A stretch of 64,000 nt of DNA from Pseudomonas sp. ICMP22404 (GCF_006227205.1 NZ_VCNG01000015.1:62001-126000); one strand, 5' to 3'; shown: positions 7,612-16,693, counted from the stretch's first letter. Numbers and translations: made by a program. Notes: a model not told the origin generated them from the sequence alone.

Positions 7612-8679
7612 CTACCGATGCAAAATCACCTGCGCAATCTCCTGCAACCCCATCACCCGTTGTGCGGCGTTGAGTTTGATGGCTTCCTTGGGCATGCCGA
7701 AGACCACGCAGCTGGCTTCGTCCTGGGCCACGGTGGCGCTGCCGGCGTCGAGCATTTCCTTCAGGCCGCGGGCGCCGTCGTCGCCCATGCCGGTCATGAT
7801 GACGCCGGTGGCGTTGCGGCCGGCGAATTTGGCCACTGAGCGGAACAGCACGTCCACCGACGGGCGATGGCGATTGACCAGCGGCCCGTCCACCACCTGC
7901 ACGTGATAGAACGCGCCGCTGCGGGTCACCATCATGTGTTTGCCGCCGGGGGCGATGAGTGCCAGGCCCGGGTGGATGCGGTCGTTGTTGCGGGCTTCGC
8001 GGACTTCGATCTGGCACAGGCTGTTGAGCCGGGCGGCGAACGAGGCGGTGAATTTTTCCGGCATATGCTGGACGATGACGATCCCCGGACACACCCGCGG
8101 CAGGGCAGTCAACACCGCCTCCAGGGCTTGCGTGCCGCCGGTGGAGGTACCGAGGGCGACGATGCGTTCAGTGGTCTGCGCCATGGCGTGGCCGTTCGCG
8201 GCGGGCAGCATGGCATCGGCGTTGAGCTTGACGGCCGGTACCAGTGGCGCGGGACGCTTGCCCAGATTGCGGACATTGACCTGGGCGGCCCCCCTGATTG
8301 CCGCCACCAGTTCCGCCGCTGACTCCAACAGAAAACTCTTCAAGCCGCTGGTGGGCTTGGTGATGATTTCCACCGCGCCGGCGGCCATCGCCTGCAAGGT
8401 GGTTTCCGCGCCCTTGGGGGTCAGGGACGAGCAGATCACCACCGGAGTCGGGCGCTCGTTCATGATTTTCTTGAGGAAGGTGATGCCGTCCATGCGTGGC
8501 ATTTCCACATCCAGCACGATCACGTCGGGCCACTCCCGGGCCAGTTTTTCCATGGCGAAAATCGGGTCGGAGGCCGCGCCCATGACGTGGATATCCGGGG
8601 TGTCACTGAGAATCGCCAGCAATACCTGGCGAACCACGGCAGAGTCATCCACCAGCAATACATTGATCTTTTTTGACAT
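7612..8679 (-). CDS. cheB: Chemotaxis protein-glutamate methylesterase/deamidase CheB
   Basis: A 355-residue CheB that removes methyl groups from (and deamidates) chemoreceptor glutamates. The receiver domain has D11-D12 and phosphoacceptor Asp57 (IVLDVEMPRMDG). A linker leads to the esterase domain with the catalytic Ser in LGTSTGGTQAL, His in IVQHMPEKF and Asp in MTGMGDDGARG. The start is ATG 8679 (MSKKINVLLVDD), which aligns with the usual CheB N-terminus; the longer frame enters cheD. It is the last gene of a nine-gene chemosensory operon, directly after cheD. Phosphorylation by the operon's CheA should activate it. Confidence 0.95.
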   Translation of the reverse strand: MSKKINVLLVDDSAVVRQVLLAILSDTPDIHVMGAASDPIFAMEKLAREWPDVIVLDVEMPRMDGITFLKKIMNERPTPVVICSSLTPKGAETTLQAMAAGAVEIITKPTSGLKSFLLESAAELVAAIRGAAQVNVRNLGKRPAPLVPAVKLNADAMLPAANGHAMAQTTERIVALGTSTGGTQALEAVLTALPRVCPGIVIVQHMPEKFTASFAARLNSLCQIEVREARNNDRIHPGLALIAPGGKHMMVTRSGAFYHVQVVDGPLVNRHRPSVDVLFRSVAKFAGRNATGVIMTGMGDDGARGLKEMLDAGSATVAQDEASCVVFGMPKEAIKLNAAQRVMGLQEIAQVILHR

Positions 8680-8681
8680 GG

Positions 8682-9191
8682 TTAATGCCGGGTCCTTATC
8701 GGTTGGTGCCTGACCCACACATCGCCGCTGCACAGGTCGAAGATGATGTTGCGGTAGCCGGTGCTGCCCATGTCCTGGGCAATCAGGTCCAGGCGGTAGA
8801 GGGCGGCCATTTCCAACGCCGCATTGACGTTCAGCCGCGCGACATCACCAAAGGGGACATGCCGTTGCAGCTCGGGGAACATCTCGCCGCCGCCGAACAG
8901 CTTGAGCTGGTACTCCTCGGGTTCGGTATGATGGACCCGCGCCTCACGGATGAACAGTTCGATGGCTTCGTCGGCGTACATGCCGTTGAGGGCCGTGGAG
9001 CAGCGTATGCGGCTGGGCAGCATGAAATGGCACATGCCGCCGATCCGGTGTTCGGGATGCCACAAGGTGATCGCCACGCAGGAACCGAGGATCGTACGCA
9101 GCCGGGTCGGGCACGTGGCGAAGCGGAATTCGCCCGGTGCCAGGTAGACCTCGGCAACGTCCCTTGTCGCGGGTTGCATGGCGGCGCTCAT
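8682..9191 (-). CDS. cheD: Chemoreceptor glutamine deamidase CheD
   Basis: A 169-residue CheD. The catalytic Cys is in TILGSCVAITLW and the His in GGMCHFMLP, the order expected for CheD deamidases; FGGGEMFP and YRNIIFDLCSG are further family landmarks. It deamidates specific receptor glutamines to glutamate and can bind CheY or CheC-like partners in other bacteria. ATG 9191 overlaps the cheR stop as ATGA, indicating translational coupling; an internal Met (MQPATRD) four residues later is an alternative. Presence of CheD places this operon with Che2/F7-like systems rather than the main flagellar che cluster of pseudomonads. Confidence 0.93.
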   Translation of the reverse strand: MSAAMQPATRDVAEVYLAPGEFRFATCPTRLRTILGSCVAITLWHPEHRIGGMCHFMLPSRIRCSTALNGMYADEAIELFIREARVHHTEPEEYQLKLFGGGEMFPELQRHVPFGDVARLNVNAALEMAALYRLDLIAQDMGSTGYRNIIFDLCSGDVWVRHQPIRTRH

Positions 9192-10024
9192 GGTTTGCGA
9201 TAAATCGATGGCATCACCATCTTCAAGGCATCGGAAACCCCGTTGAGGCTTTCCGAATGGCTCACGATGAAATACCCCCCAGACTTGAGTCGGGGGATCA
9301 GTCGGGCAACCACTTTGCTTTTGGTGGGTTGGTCGAAATAGATCATGACGTTGCGCAGGAAAATCACATCGAACTCCCCCAGCTCCGGCAGGGTGTCGTT
9401 GAGGTTGACCTGGACGAAGTTGACGCGGTTGCGCAACGCCCGGTCGATCAGGAACGTGCCTTGCTGGCTGCCGGTGCCCTTGAGACAGTATTTCTTCAGC
9501 AGCGGCTGGGGCAGGGTGCGGGCGCGCTCCATCGGATAGTGCCCGGAGCGCGCCTTGGCCAGCACCTGGGTGCTGATGTCCGAACCGATCACTTCCCAAG
9601 GTGTGGTGCCCAGCCCTTCGGCCAGGGTCATCGCCAGGCTGTAGGGTTCTTCTCCCGACGAACTGGCCGCGCTCCAGAGGCGAAAGGTCTTGCCCGGTGT
9701 CGCCTTGGGCAGTACATGCTGGCGCAGGAAATCGAAGTGCTTGGGTTCGCGAAAAAAGTAGGTTTCGTTGGTGGTGAGCAAATCCAGCGCCACCTGCAAT
9801 TCATCGCTGCGCTGGCCGTTCATGATCAGTTTGAAATACTCGCCGTAGCTGCCCAGCTCATAGTGCTTGAGGCGCTTGAACAAACGTCCGGCCACCAGGG
9901 CTTTCTTGGCGTCGGACAGGTTGATTCCGGCAGCCTTGTACAGCCAGGATTGAAACTGGCTGAACTCTCGATCACTGAGGGCCAGTGAGTTCACGGTGCG
10001 TTCCTTGCAGGTGTCGGCGTTCAC
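9188..10024 (-). CDS. cheR: Chemotaxis protein methyltransferase CheR
   Basis: A 278-residue S-adenosylmethionine-dependent receptor methyltransferase. The N-terminal helical domain (about 15-80) precedes the SAM-binding fold with LWSAASSSGEEPYSLAM and FDVIFLRNVMIYFD. It starts with GTG at 10024, which overlaps the cheW stop as GTGA; no ATG lies nearby. It methylates receptor glutamates in opposition to CheB. A likely docking partner is the receptor encoded just upstream, whose C-terminus ends in an EFTRF pentapeptide of the x-[WF]-x-x-F type that anchors CheR enzymes. Confidence 0.95.
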   Translation of the reverse strand: MNADTCKERTVNSLALSDREFSQFQSWLYKAAGINLSDAKKALVAGRLFKRLKHYELGSYGEYFKLIMNGQRSDELQVALDLLTTNETYFFREPKHFDFLRQHVLPKATPGKTFRLWSAASSSGEEPYSLAMTLAEGLGTTPWEVIGSDISTQVLAKARSGHYPMERARTLPQPLLKKYCLKGTGSQQGTFLIDRALRNRVNFVQVNLNDTLPELGEFDVIFLRNVMIYFDQPTKSKVVARLIPRLKSGGYFIVSHSESLNGVSDALKMVMPSIYRKP

Positions 10025-10557
10025 TGGCTTTCAAACTCCAGCGCGGTGGGGCTGGCTTCGGCCAGTTGGGACATTTCGTCGATGGACAGCACACGCCCCA
10101 CCTCCAGCACGATCACGAACTTGCCGTCGACCTTGGCCATGCCGCTGATGAAGTCAGCACGGATCTTCGCCCCGAAACTCGGTGGCGGTTCGATCTGCGA
10201 GGCCGGGATTTCCAGCACCGCCGACACTGTGTCCACTAGCAGGCCGATGTCCTGGGCGTGGCCGTCTTCGGTGTTGGCCTCGATGATCACTACGCACGAA
10301 CGCCGGGTGATCGACGAGTTCTGCCGACCGAAACGGGCCGACAGGTCCACCACCGGCACGACCGCGCCGCGCAGGTTGATCACCCCGCGGACGAAGGCCG
10401 GCATCATCGGCACCACGGTCAGGTTGCCGTACTCGATGATCTCCTTGATGCAGAGGATGCCGATGGCAAACATCTCTGTGCCGAGCATGAATGTCAGGTA
10501 TTGCGCTTCTTCCTCGACCGCGATGGCGGTCTGACGGGTAGTAGCGATGGCGCCCAT
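10021..10557 (-). CDS. cheW: Chemotaxis coupling protein CheW
   Basis: A 178-residue CheW that bridges receptors and CheA in the signalling array. The SH3-like fold is recognisable from YLTFMLGTEMFAIGI, the receptor-contact segment MMPAFVRGVINLRGAVVPVVDL, and IGLLVDTVSAVLEI. The N-terminal 18 residues and C-terminal tail are slightly longer than the minimal family. It is the fourth gene from the 3' end and its stop overlaps the cheR start. GGAGAAAAG lies just upstream of ATG 10557. Confidence 0.95.
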   Translation of the reverse strand: MGAIATTRQTAIAVEEEAQYLTFMLGTEMFAIGILCIKEIIEYGNLTVVPMMPAFVRGVINLRGAVVPVVDLSARFGRQNSSITRRSCVVIIEANTEDGHAQDIGLLVDTVSAVLEIPASQIEPPPSFGAKIRADFISGMAKVDGKFVIVLEVGRVLSIDEMSQLAEASPTALEFESQ

Positions 10558-10595
10558 GGCTTTTCTCCTTTAAGCGAGCCTGTGCAAGCGGACCG

Positions 10596-12254
10596 TCAGA
10601 ACCGGGTGAATTCGGATTCGTCCGGTGCGCCGGCCATGTTGTAGGCGAACGCCTTGGGCAGAGTAGTCACCGAGGCCCGGGCCGGCTTGCGGTTGGTCGG
10701 TCCGGGTGTGTGGTCGACCTTCACTGGCAGGCTGGCCGACTTGGGTGGCGTGTCCAGGGTGAAGAAACTCATGGCCTGTTGCAGTTGTTCGGCCTGGCTG
10801 CTCATTTCCTCGGCGGTGGCGGCCAGTTCTTCGCTGCTGGAGGCGTTCTGCTGGGTCACCTGGTTGAGCTGGGTCATGGCGGTGTTGATCTGCGCCACGC
10901 CGGCGGCCTGTTCTTCGGAGGCGGCGCTGATTTCCTGCACCAGGTCCGAGGTCTTGTTGATCGAGGGCACCATCTCATCGAGCAGATTGCCGGCCTTCTC
11001 GGCCATGTCGACGCTGCTGGAGGACAGTTCGCCGATTTCCTGGGCGGCGACCTGGCTGCGCTCGGCCAGTTTGCGTACCTCGGCGGCGACGACGGCGAAG
11101 CCTTTGCCATGCTCGCCGGCACGGGCGGCTTCGATGGCGGCATTGAGCGCCAGCAGGTTGGTCTGGTAGGCGATGTCGTCGATGATGCTGATGCGCTGGG
11201 CGATTTTCTTCATCGCCACCACGGTCTGCTGCACTGATTCGCCACCGTCGGTGGCTTCCTTGGCGGCCTTGCTGGCCATGCCGTCGGTGACCTTGGCGTT
11301 CTCGGTGTTCTGGTTGATGCTGGCGCTCATCTGCTCGATGGAGGCGCTGGTTTCCTCGACGCTGGCCGCCTGTTCGCTGGTGGCCTGGCTCATGGACTGC
11401 GCGGTGGCGCTGACCTCTTCGGAGGCGCTGGCCAGGTTGTCCGCGGCGTTGCGCACTTCACCGATGATGTGGGACAGCTTGCCCACCATGTTCTGCATGG
11501 CGTTGAGCACCATGCCGGTTTCGTCCTTGGAGCCGGCCTCGATTTTCGCGTTCAGGTTGCCTTCGGCCAGCTGTTCGGCCACCAACGCGGCTTGCTTCAA
11601 GGGACGGGAAATGATCCGGGAGATGAACAGCGCCAGGCCCAGGCCGATCAGCAGGGCCGCAGCCAGCACGGCGATGATCGACAGACGTGATTTTTCAAAC
11701 AGTGCCGTGCCGCGTTCGCTGGCCGCGCCAGCACCGACGTCATTGAGTTCCACCAGTTTCTGCAGGTCACCGGTCACCAGCTCGAAACGACGCCGGGACT
11801 CGCCCTTGAGCAGCGCATGGGCTTGCTCGGTGAGGTTTTGCCGGGACAGTGCCATCAGGTCTTTGCTGATCGCCAGATAGGCGACCCAGTCATTGCGGGT
11901 TGTCTCGAACAGCTGACGGTCTTCGGCGTTGGAAAGCAGTTTTTCGTAGGTCGCCATACGGGTCTCGAAACCTTTCCTGGCTTCTTCCGCTTCCTGTTCG
12001 ACTGTGGTGCGTTCCTGCTCGGAATCAGCGGTGATGTGACGGTTTTCCTTGAGGCGATAGTTCGCAGCGTAGAAACGCATGCCGGATGCCGCGCGCATGG
12101 ACGGCATCCAGTTTTCACGGATTTCGGTGGTGGTGCCGTTCACTTCGCCCAGTTGGATGATCGAGAACACCCCCATGACGGCGGTCAGGGCCAGCACCAC
12201 AAGAAATGAGGTGATCAGTTTGGTGGCGATTCTAAGATCGTAGAACCATTTCAT
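10596..12254 (-). CDS. Methyl-accepting chemotaxis protein with 4-helix-bundle sensor and CheR-docking tail
   Basis: A 552-residue chemoreceptor. TM1 (about 11-31) is followed by a 150-residue periplasmic four-helix-bundle ligand domain, TM2 (about 190-208), HAMP, and a cytoplasmic signalling hairpin with its tip at YQTNLLALNAAIEAARAGEH. After the hairpin, a flexible Pro/Lys-rich linker of about 50 residues ends in ESEFTRF, resembling the pentapeptide tail used by tethered CheR. The start is ATG 12254 (MKWFYDL) because GAGAGG precedes it by nine bases; the earlier ATG at 12272 overlaps that site. It lies between cheA and cheW and should be the operon's dedicated receptor. The ligand is unknown. 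Confidence 0.93.
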   Translation of the reverse strand: MKWFYDLRIATKLITSFLVVLALTAVMGVFSIIQLGEVNGTTTEIRENWMPSMRAASGMRFYAANYRLKENRHITADSEQERTTVEQEAEEARKGFETRMATYEKLLSNAEDRQLFETTRNDWVAYLAISKDLMALSRQNLTEQAHALLKGESRRRFELVTGDLQKLVELNDVGAGAASERGTALFEKSRLSIIAVLAAALLIGLGLALFISRIISRPLKQAALVAEQLAEGNLNAKIEAGSKDETGMVLNAMQNMVGKLSHIIGEVRNAADNLASASEEVSATAQSMSQATSEQAASVEETSASIEQMSASINQNTENAKVTDGMASKAAKEATDGGESVQQTVVAMKKIAQRISIIDDIAYQTNLLALNAAIEAARAGEHGKGFAVVAAEVRKLAERSQVAAQEIGELSSSSVDMAEKAGNLLDEMVPSINKTSDLVQEISAASEEQAAGVAQINTAMTQLNQVTQQNASSSEELAATAEEMSSQAEQLQQAMSFFTLDTPPKSASLPVKVDHTPGPTNRKPARASVTTLPKAFAYNMAGAPDESEFTRF

Positions 12255-12287
12255 TGGGAAATACCTCTCCATGGAGTTGCTAAAGCG

Positions 12288-14384
12288 TCAGCGAGCGTTG
12301 GCTTGTGAGAATTGGGTAGGGGTGTAGCGGTTTTCTATCTGGGCGATCTGGGTGAGCAGCGCCGGCACGTCGAGAATCAGGGCCACGGCGCCGCTGCCCA
12401 GGATGGTCGAGCCACTGATGCCGCGCAGTGCGCCGAACAACTTGCCCAAGGGCTTGATGACAGTCTGGAATTCGCCGAGCAGGTCATCCACTACCAGGCC
12501 GGCCTTGAGTTCGGCATAACGCACCACCACCACGTTCTGCCGGCGCGAAGCCCGGCCTTCGTGATTGAAGTGGTCGCGCAGGTACACCAGGGGCAGCACC
12601 TCGCCGCGCAGATCCAGGTAGCCCTGTTCGCGACTGGCGGTGCCGTCGTCTTCGCTCAGCTCGATGCACTCCTGGACCATGTCCAGTGGAATGACATAGG
12701 TGGACTGATCGATGCCCACCAGGAAGCCATTGATGATCGCCAGGGTCAGCGGCAAGCGGATGCGCACCACGGTGCCCCGGCCCGGCTGGCTGTCCAGGTC
12801 CACGGTGCCGCGCAGCAGGGTGATGTTGCGCTTGACCACGTCCATGCCCACGCCCCGCCCCGACAGGTTGGTGACGGCCTGGGCGGTGGAGAAGCCGGGT
12901 TCGAAAATCAGGTTGTAGATCTCCTGGTCGGTCGGGCTGGCGCCTGGGGCGACCAGGCCACGCTCCTGGGCCTTTTCCAGGATCCGGTCGCGGTCCAGGC
13001 CGGCGCCGTCGTCGGCGATCTCCAGCACGATGCTGCCCGAGTCGTGGTAGGCGTTGAGGTGCAGATGCCCCTTGGCTGGCTTGCCGGCGGCCAGCCGCGC
13101 TTCGGCGGTCTCGATGCCGTGGTCCATGGCGTTGCGCAGCAGGTGCATGAGCGGGTCGCCGATTTTTTCCACCACGGTCTTGTCCAGTTCGGTTTCCGCG
13201 CCGCTGATGATCAGGTCGATGTCCTTGCCCAGTTCCTGGCTGACATCGCGCACCACCCGGCGGAACCGGTTGAAGGTTTCACCGATGGGGATCATGCGCA
13301 GGCGCAACGCACCGTCGAGGATTTCTTCCACCAACCCGGACACCGTCGAGGTGGCTTCCTGCAACGAGTCGTCGTGGCAGTTGCGGGCCAGCAGGCTGGT
13401 GCCGGCACTGGCGATGACCAGTTCACCCACCAGGTTGATCAGTTCGTCGAGCTTGTCGGCATTGACCCGCACATAGGCGCCATCCTTGGCTTTGTTTTCA
13501 CTGCTGGCCGGTGGCCTTTCGGCAGGAAGTTGGGCCGCCGTTCGCGGCGTCTTGCGCTGGTCCGGCAGCAGTTCGCCGGTGGCGACCAGCGCCGTGCTCT
13601 CGTCGTTCGATTCCTGGGCGGTGGCGACCAGCCCGGTGTTCGCACGCTCGTCGACGGCCACGATCTCGATCAGACAATCTTCCCGGACGAAATCGAAGAC
13701 TTCGTTGATTGCGCTGTGGCTGGCGGCTGAACGGAAGTCGATGTCGAATCCCAGGTAGCAGGATTCGGCGTCAAAGGCTTCGACGCTGGGCAACGTCTCT
13801 GTCTGTGTGTCGAGGTGGACGATTTCACCGAGGGTCTGCAAATAGCGCAGGAACGACAGTGGGTCCATGCCGTTGCGGAACACGTCCTGGCCGAAGCGCA
13901 GGGAAATGTGCCAGAGGCGCGTTTCGGACGGCTCCTGCGTTGTGGCTTCAGCCGCCGGTGCCGGCGCGTCGTCAGGCGGGGGCGCCTGGTACTCCTGCAA
14001 GATCTGGCACAGCTCCATCTCCCGTTTCAGGGCCGGCGGGGTCAACGTCCCGCCCTGGTTGGCCACCACGTTGATCAGTTCCAGCATGTGATCGCTGGAC
14101 TTGAGCAGCACGGCGATCAGGCCGGTGTCTACCTCGACGCTGCCGTTGCGCAGGCGATCGAGCACATCTTCGACGATGTGGGTGAAGCTGACGATCGGTT
14201 CCAGGCCGAACAGTCCGGCCGAGCCCTTGATGGTGTGGGCCGCACGGAAGATCGCACCGATGGCGTCATCGTCGGCCGGGTCGTTTTCCAGTTGCAGCAG
14301 GGATTCTTCCATTGCCTGCAACTGCTCCCGTGCCTCGACGATGAACGTTTGTTGTGCCTGGTCGAGATTGATGCTCACGCTCAT
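12288..14384 (-). CDS. cheA: Chemotaxis histidine kinase CheA
   Basis: A 698-residue CheA. The HPt domain carries phosphorylatable His50 in FRAAHTIKGSAGLFG; a single HPt is present. A CheY/CheB-binding P2-like region follows (about 160-235), then a dimerisation domain (VNADKLDELINLVGEL), an HATPase domain with HLLRNAMDHGIE, ADDGAGLD and GRGVGMDVV, and a C-terminal CheW-like domain. ATG 14384 has AAGGA only one base away; a GTG at 14378 would have ideal seven-base spacing and give MSINLDQ, so the true start may be two codons later. It phosphorylates the operon's CheY and CheB. Confidence 0.95.
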   Translation of the reverse strand: MSVSINLDQAQQTFIVEAREQLQAMEESLLQLENDPADDDAIGAIFRAAHTIKGSAGLFGLEPIVSFTHIVEDVLDRLRNGSVEVDTGLIAVLLKSSDHMLELINVVANQGGTLTPPALKREMELCQILQEYQAPPPDDAPAPAAEATTQEPSETRLWHISLRFGQDVFRNGMDPLSFLRYLQTLGEIVHLDTQTETLPSVEAFDAESCYLGFDIDFRSAASHSAINEVFDFVREDCLIEIVAVDERANTGLVATAQESNDESTALVATGELLPDQRKTPRTAAQLPAERPPASSENKAKDGAYVRVNADKLDELINLVGELVIASAGTSLLARNCHDDSLQEATSTVSGLVEEILDGALRLRMIPIGETFNRFRRVVRDVSQELGKDIDLIISGAETELDKTVVEKIGDPLMHLLRNAMDHGIETAEARLAAGKPAKGHLHLNAYHDSGSIVLEIADDGAGLDRDRILEKAQERGLVAPGASPTDQEIYNLIFEPGFSTAQAVTNLSGRGVGMDVVKRNITLLRGTVDLDSQPGRGTVVRIRLPLTLAIINGFLVGIDQSTYVIPLDMVQECIELSEDDGTASREQGYLDLRGEVLPLVYLRDHFNHEGRASRRQNVVVVRYAELKAGLVVDDLLGEFQTVIKPLGKLFGALRGISGSTILGSGAVALILDVPALLTQIAQIENRYTPTQFSQANAR

Positions 14385-14418
14385 ATCCTTTGTCGTGTCG
14401 GGCGATGACGGCTGGACC

Positions 14419-14703
14419 CTAGGCCAGCAGGTTGCACAGCTCGAGCGTTTCGCTGACAGCTTTGCTGCGAGCGGTCAGGGTCAACTGGGTGCCGGCCTTC
14501 GGCGCCTCGCGTAGGGCTATCAGCAGCAGTTGCAGGCCGGCGCCGTCCATTTCGGTCACCTGTGACAGGTCCAGCTCCATGGCCGGCGCATTGCCCAGGC
14601 ATGGCAGCAATTGCGCGGCCAGGTCGGCGGCGGTGTAGATCGTCAGCTCGCCGTCGATCTGCACCTGTGCGGTGTCACCCTGTGTTTTGTACAGCAGCGG
14701 CAT
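14419..14703 (-). CDS. STAS-domain protein lacking the phosphorylatable serine
   Basis: A 94-residue single STAS domain, the fold of anti-sigma-factor antagonists such as SpoIIAA. It shows the beta-strand GDTAQVQIDGELTIYTA and the loop LSQVTEMDGAGLQLLL. In regulated antagonists this loop reads D-S-x-G with a phosphorylated Ser; here it is D-G-A-G, so kinase control of the usual kind seems impossible. The start is ATG 14703 with GGAGG five bases upstream; a GTG three bases earlier is too close to that site. It lies between cheY and cheA, so it is presumably a component or output partner of this chemosensory system. Confidence 0.85.
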   Translation of the reverse strand: MPLLYKTQGDTAQVQIDGELTIYTAADLAAQLLPCLGNAPAMELDLSQVTEMDGAGLQLLLIALREAPKAGTQLTLTARSKAVSETLELCNLLA

Positions 14704-14718
14704 CACAGCCTCCGGCCA

Positions 14719-15087
14719 TCAAGGAAGGATCAGTTTGGAAACCGCCGCCAGCATTTGCGCGGGTTGAAACGGCTTGACCACCCAGGCCTTGGCGCCTGCC
14801 GCCTGGCCTTCCTGTTTCTTCGATTCCTGGGACTCGGTGGTGAGCATGATGATCGGCGTGAACTTGTAGCTGGCCAGCTTCTTGACCTCCTTGACGAAGG
14901 TGATGCCGTCCATGTTCGGCATGTTCACGTCACTGATGATCAGGTGCACTTTCTGCCCGTTGAGCTTGCCCAGCGCATCCTTGCCATCGCTGGCTTCGAT
15001 CACGTCGTAGCCGGCACTTTTCAACGCAATGCCGACGACCTGCCGAACGCTCGCGGAGTCGTCGACAACCAATACACTTTTAGCCAT
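14719..15087 (-). CDS. cheY: CheY-like single-domain response regulator
   Basis: A 122-residue receiver domain: acidic residues D9-D10, phosphoacceptor Asp53 in LIISDVNMPNMDG, switch Thr in IIMLTTES and Lys in WVVKPF. The start is ATG 15087 (MAKSVLVVDD), with AGGAG eight bases upstream; the longer frame runs into the preceding MCP gene. It should accept phosphate from the operon's CheA. Whether it controls a flagellar motor or another output is not visible; Che2/F7-like systems often have non-motor outputs. Confidence 0.93.
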   Translation of the reverse strand: MAKSVLVVDDSASVRQVVGIALKSAGYDVIEASDGKDALGKLNGQKVHLIISDVNMPNMDGITFVKEVKKLASYKFTPIIMLTTESQESKKQEGQAAGAKAWVVKPFQPAQMLAAVSKLILP

Positions 15088-15098
15088 GAACGGCTCTC

Positions 15099-16316
15099 CT
15101 AAAAGAAGGTTATTTCCTGTGAAGCTTGTTGCACGCCCGAGTCGCCGTGGTGGTTGCGGCGTTGCTCGTCGGTGGCATAAGTGGTTTCCATGCGGGCCAG
15201 CCATTGGCGGGCATCGATGGACACGGCCTGGTCGGGCGACTGGCTGGCCTGCTGCATATGCACGTGCAGGTCCTCGATGTTGTCGCGCACGTGGCTGAGG
15301 ATCTGGCTGACCCGATCCTGGAATTGCAGGCTGACCAGCACCTCGGTGAGTTCGTCGCGGATGCCGAAGCTTTCCTGCTGCAGCAGGTCCGCCGACTGGG
15401 CCAATTGCCCGGTTACGTTTTTGAAACGCTCCAATACGTGCTGGATGCTGTCCTCGGACGTAGAGACCGATTGGCTGTCCTGATCGGCGCCACTGGAGGC
15501 GGCCTGGACCAACTGGGTGATGGCGGTATTGATGATGTCGACCTTGGCCGACATCTGCTGGCCGGTCTCGCTGGACTTGCTCGACAGGCTGCGCACGGCG
15601 TCGGCCACCACCGCGAAACCGCGCCCGGCTTCACCGGCCCGAGCGGCTTCGATGGCGGCGTTGAGGGCCAGCAGGTTGGTTTGCGCGGCAATCGCGGCGA
15701 CGTCGGCGGCCATGGTCCGCAGCTCGCCGGTGTAGGCGGTAAGGTTGCGCACCTGGGCCAGGGTTTCGTCACGGCTGGCTTGGGTGGCTTTCAGGGAATC
15801 GATCACCCGCACCAGTTCATTCTCGCTCTGGGCCAGCACCTGCACGGCACCGCCACTGCTTTTCCCGGCCAGCTCGCCAGCGGCCAGTTGCGAGGCTTGC
15901 ACGGTTTCTTCCAGGCGTGACGAAATGCCGGTGAAGCGGCTGGTCAGCGAGACGATCGCGGCCTCGGTCTGTTGCCGGGAGCTTTCGACCTGCTTGGCCC
16001 AGATCGGCATGGCCCCGAGGATGACTTCGTTGAGTTGCGTGCTGGCTTTGTGATTGGCGTGTTCGATGGTGTGCAGGTCATGCCGGGCGGTGGCGGCGGT
16101 GACCGCGTGATCCAATTGCCGGCGCTGCGCGCGCGCGCCCCATACGCCAACACCGAGACCAAGGACCAGCAGCGCTGCGCTGAAACCGATGTTTTGTGCG
16201 TTCGTTTCGTTGAGCAGCAGCACGCCGGCGGTGGCGGCAACCGCCACGAGCACGGGACTCCAGAGGAGGCGAGGTAGGTTGGAGGAAAAGGAATGACCGT
16301 GTGGATACGACGTCAT
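15099..16316 (-). CDS. Methyl-accepting chemotaxis protein without a periplasmic domain
   Basis: A 405-residue chemoreceptor. Two adjacent hydrophobic segments (about 16-34 and 44-62) are separated by only a short loop, so no periplasmic ligand domain exists and sensing is probably cytoplasmic or intramembrane. There is no evident HAMP. The signalling hairpin tip reads AAQTNLLALNAAIEAARAGEA. The C-terminal region has the DRVSQILSHVRDNIEDL segment found in transducers of this type and ends in EITFF. The start ATG 16316 (MTSYPHG) has AAGGA eight bases upstream. It heads the che operon, the position of the short transducer gene in Pseudomonas Che2 clusters. Confidence 0.88.
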   Translation of the reverse strand: MTSYPHGHSFSSNLPRLLWSPVLVAVAATAGVLLLNETNAQNIGFSAALLVLGLGVGVWGARAQRRQLDHAVTAATARHDLHTIEHANHKASTQLNEVILGAMPIWAKQVESSRQQTEAAIVSLTSRFTGISSRLEETVQASQLAAGELAGKSSGGAVQVLAQSENELVRVIDSLKATQASRDETLAQVRNLTAYTGELRTMAADVAAIAAQTNLLALNAAIEAARAGEAGRGFAVVADAVRSLSSKSSETGQQMSAKVDIINTAITQLVQAASSGADQDSQSVSTSEDSIQHVLERFKNVTGQLAQSADLLQQESFGIRDELTEVLVSLQFQDRVSQILSHVRDNIEDLHVHMQQASQSPDQAVSIDARQWLARMETTYATDEQRRNHHGDSGVQQASQEITFF

Positions 16317-16510
16317 GGTTCGGTCCTTGAACAGTGTTGCTAACAGGTTATTGGCGAATAACTGGTTATCTGCGACCTCGGATTTGTCTTGAAGACCAGT
16401 CGTCCGATTTCTGACATCTGTAGGCAAGGGCCTACTCAGGGCGTGGCACTGTGCTACTTCAGGTTAGCTACAGTCTGTGAAATGTCGAATCGGGCCGACG
16501 GGATGAAACC

Positions 16511-16693
16511 TGTGGGAGCAAGGCTTGCCCTGATACACGAACCTGTGGGAGCAAAGCTTGCTCGCGATTGCCGTAAGTCTGCCAGCAACCATTTTGGCTG
16601 GTCTGCCGCTATCGCGAGCAAGCTTAGCTCCCACAGTTTTTGCGCCGTTTGATCCTTGACTGACTGGCATTAGGGCAAGCTTTGCTCCCACAG
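16511..16693. repeat. Compound REP cluster
   Basis: Several REP arms of the GTGGGAGCAAGCTTGC variant: one at 16511, one at 16553, an opposite arm near 16612-16636, and another ending at 16693. They occupy much of the 440-base gap 16317-16756 between the divergent MCP and MATE genes. A CTTGACTGACTGGCATTAG stretch beside the last arm recurs beside the REPIN at 31667. Promoters of both flanking genes must lie in the remainder; none is obvious. Confidence 0.8.

Noticed and set aside
12312..13730. Long plus-strand ORF of 472 codons opposite cheA
   Set aside because: A shadow of high-GC coding DNA; cheA is complete on the other strand.
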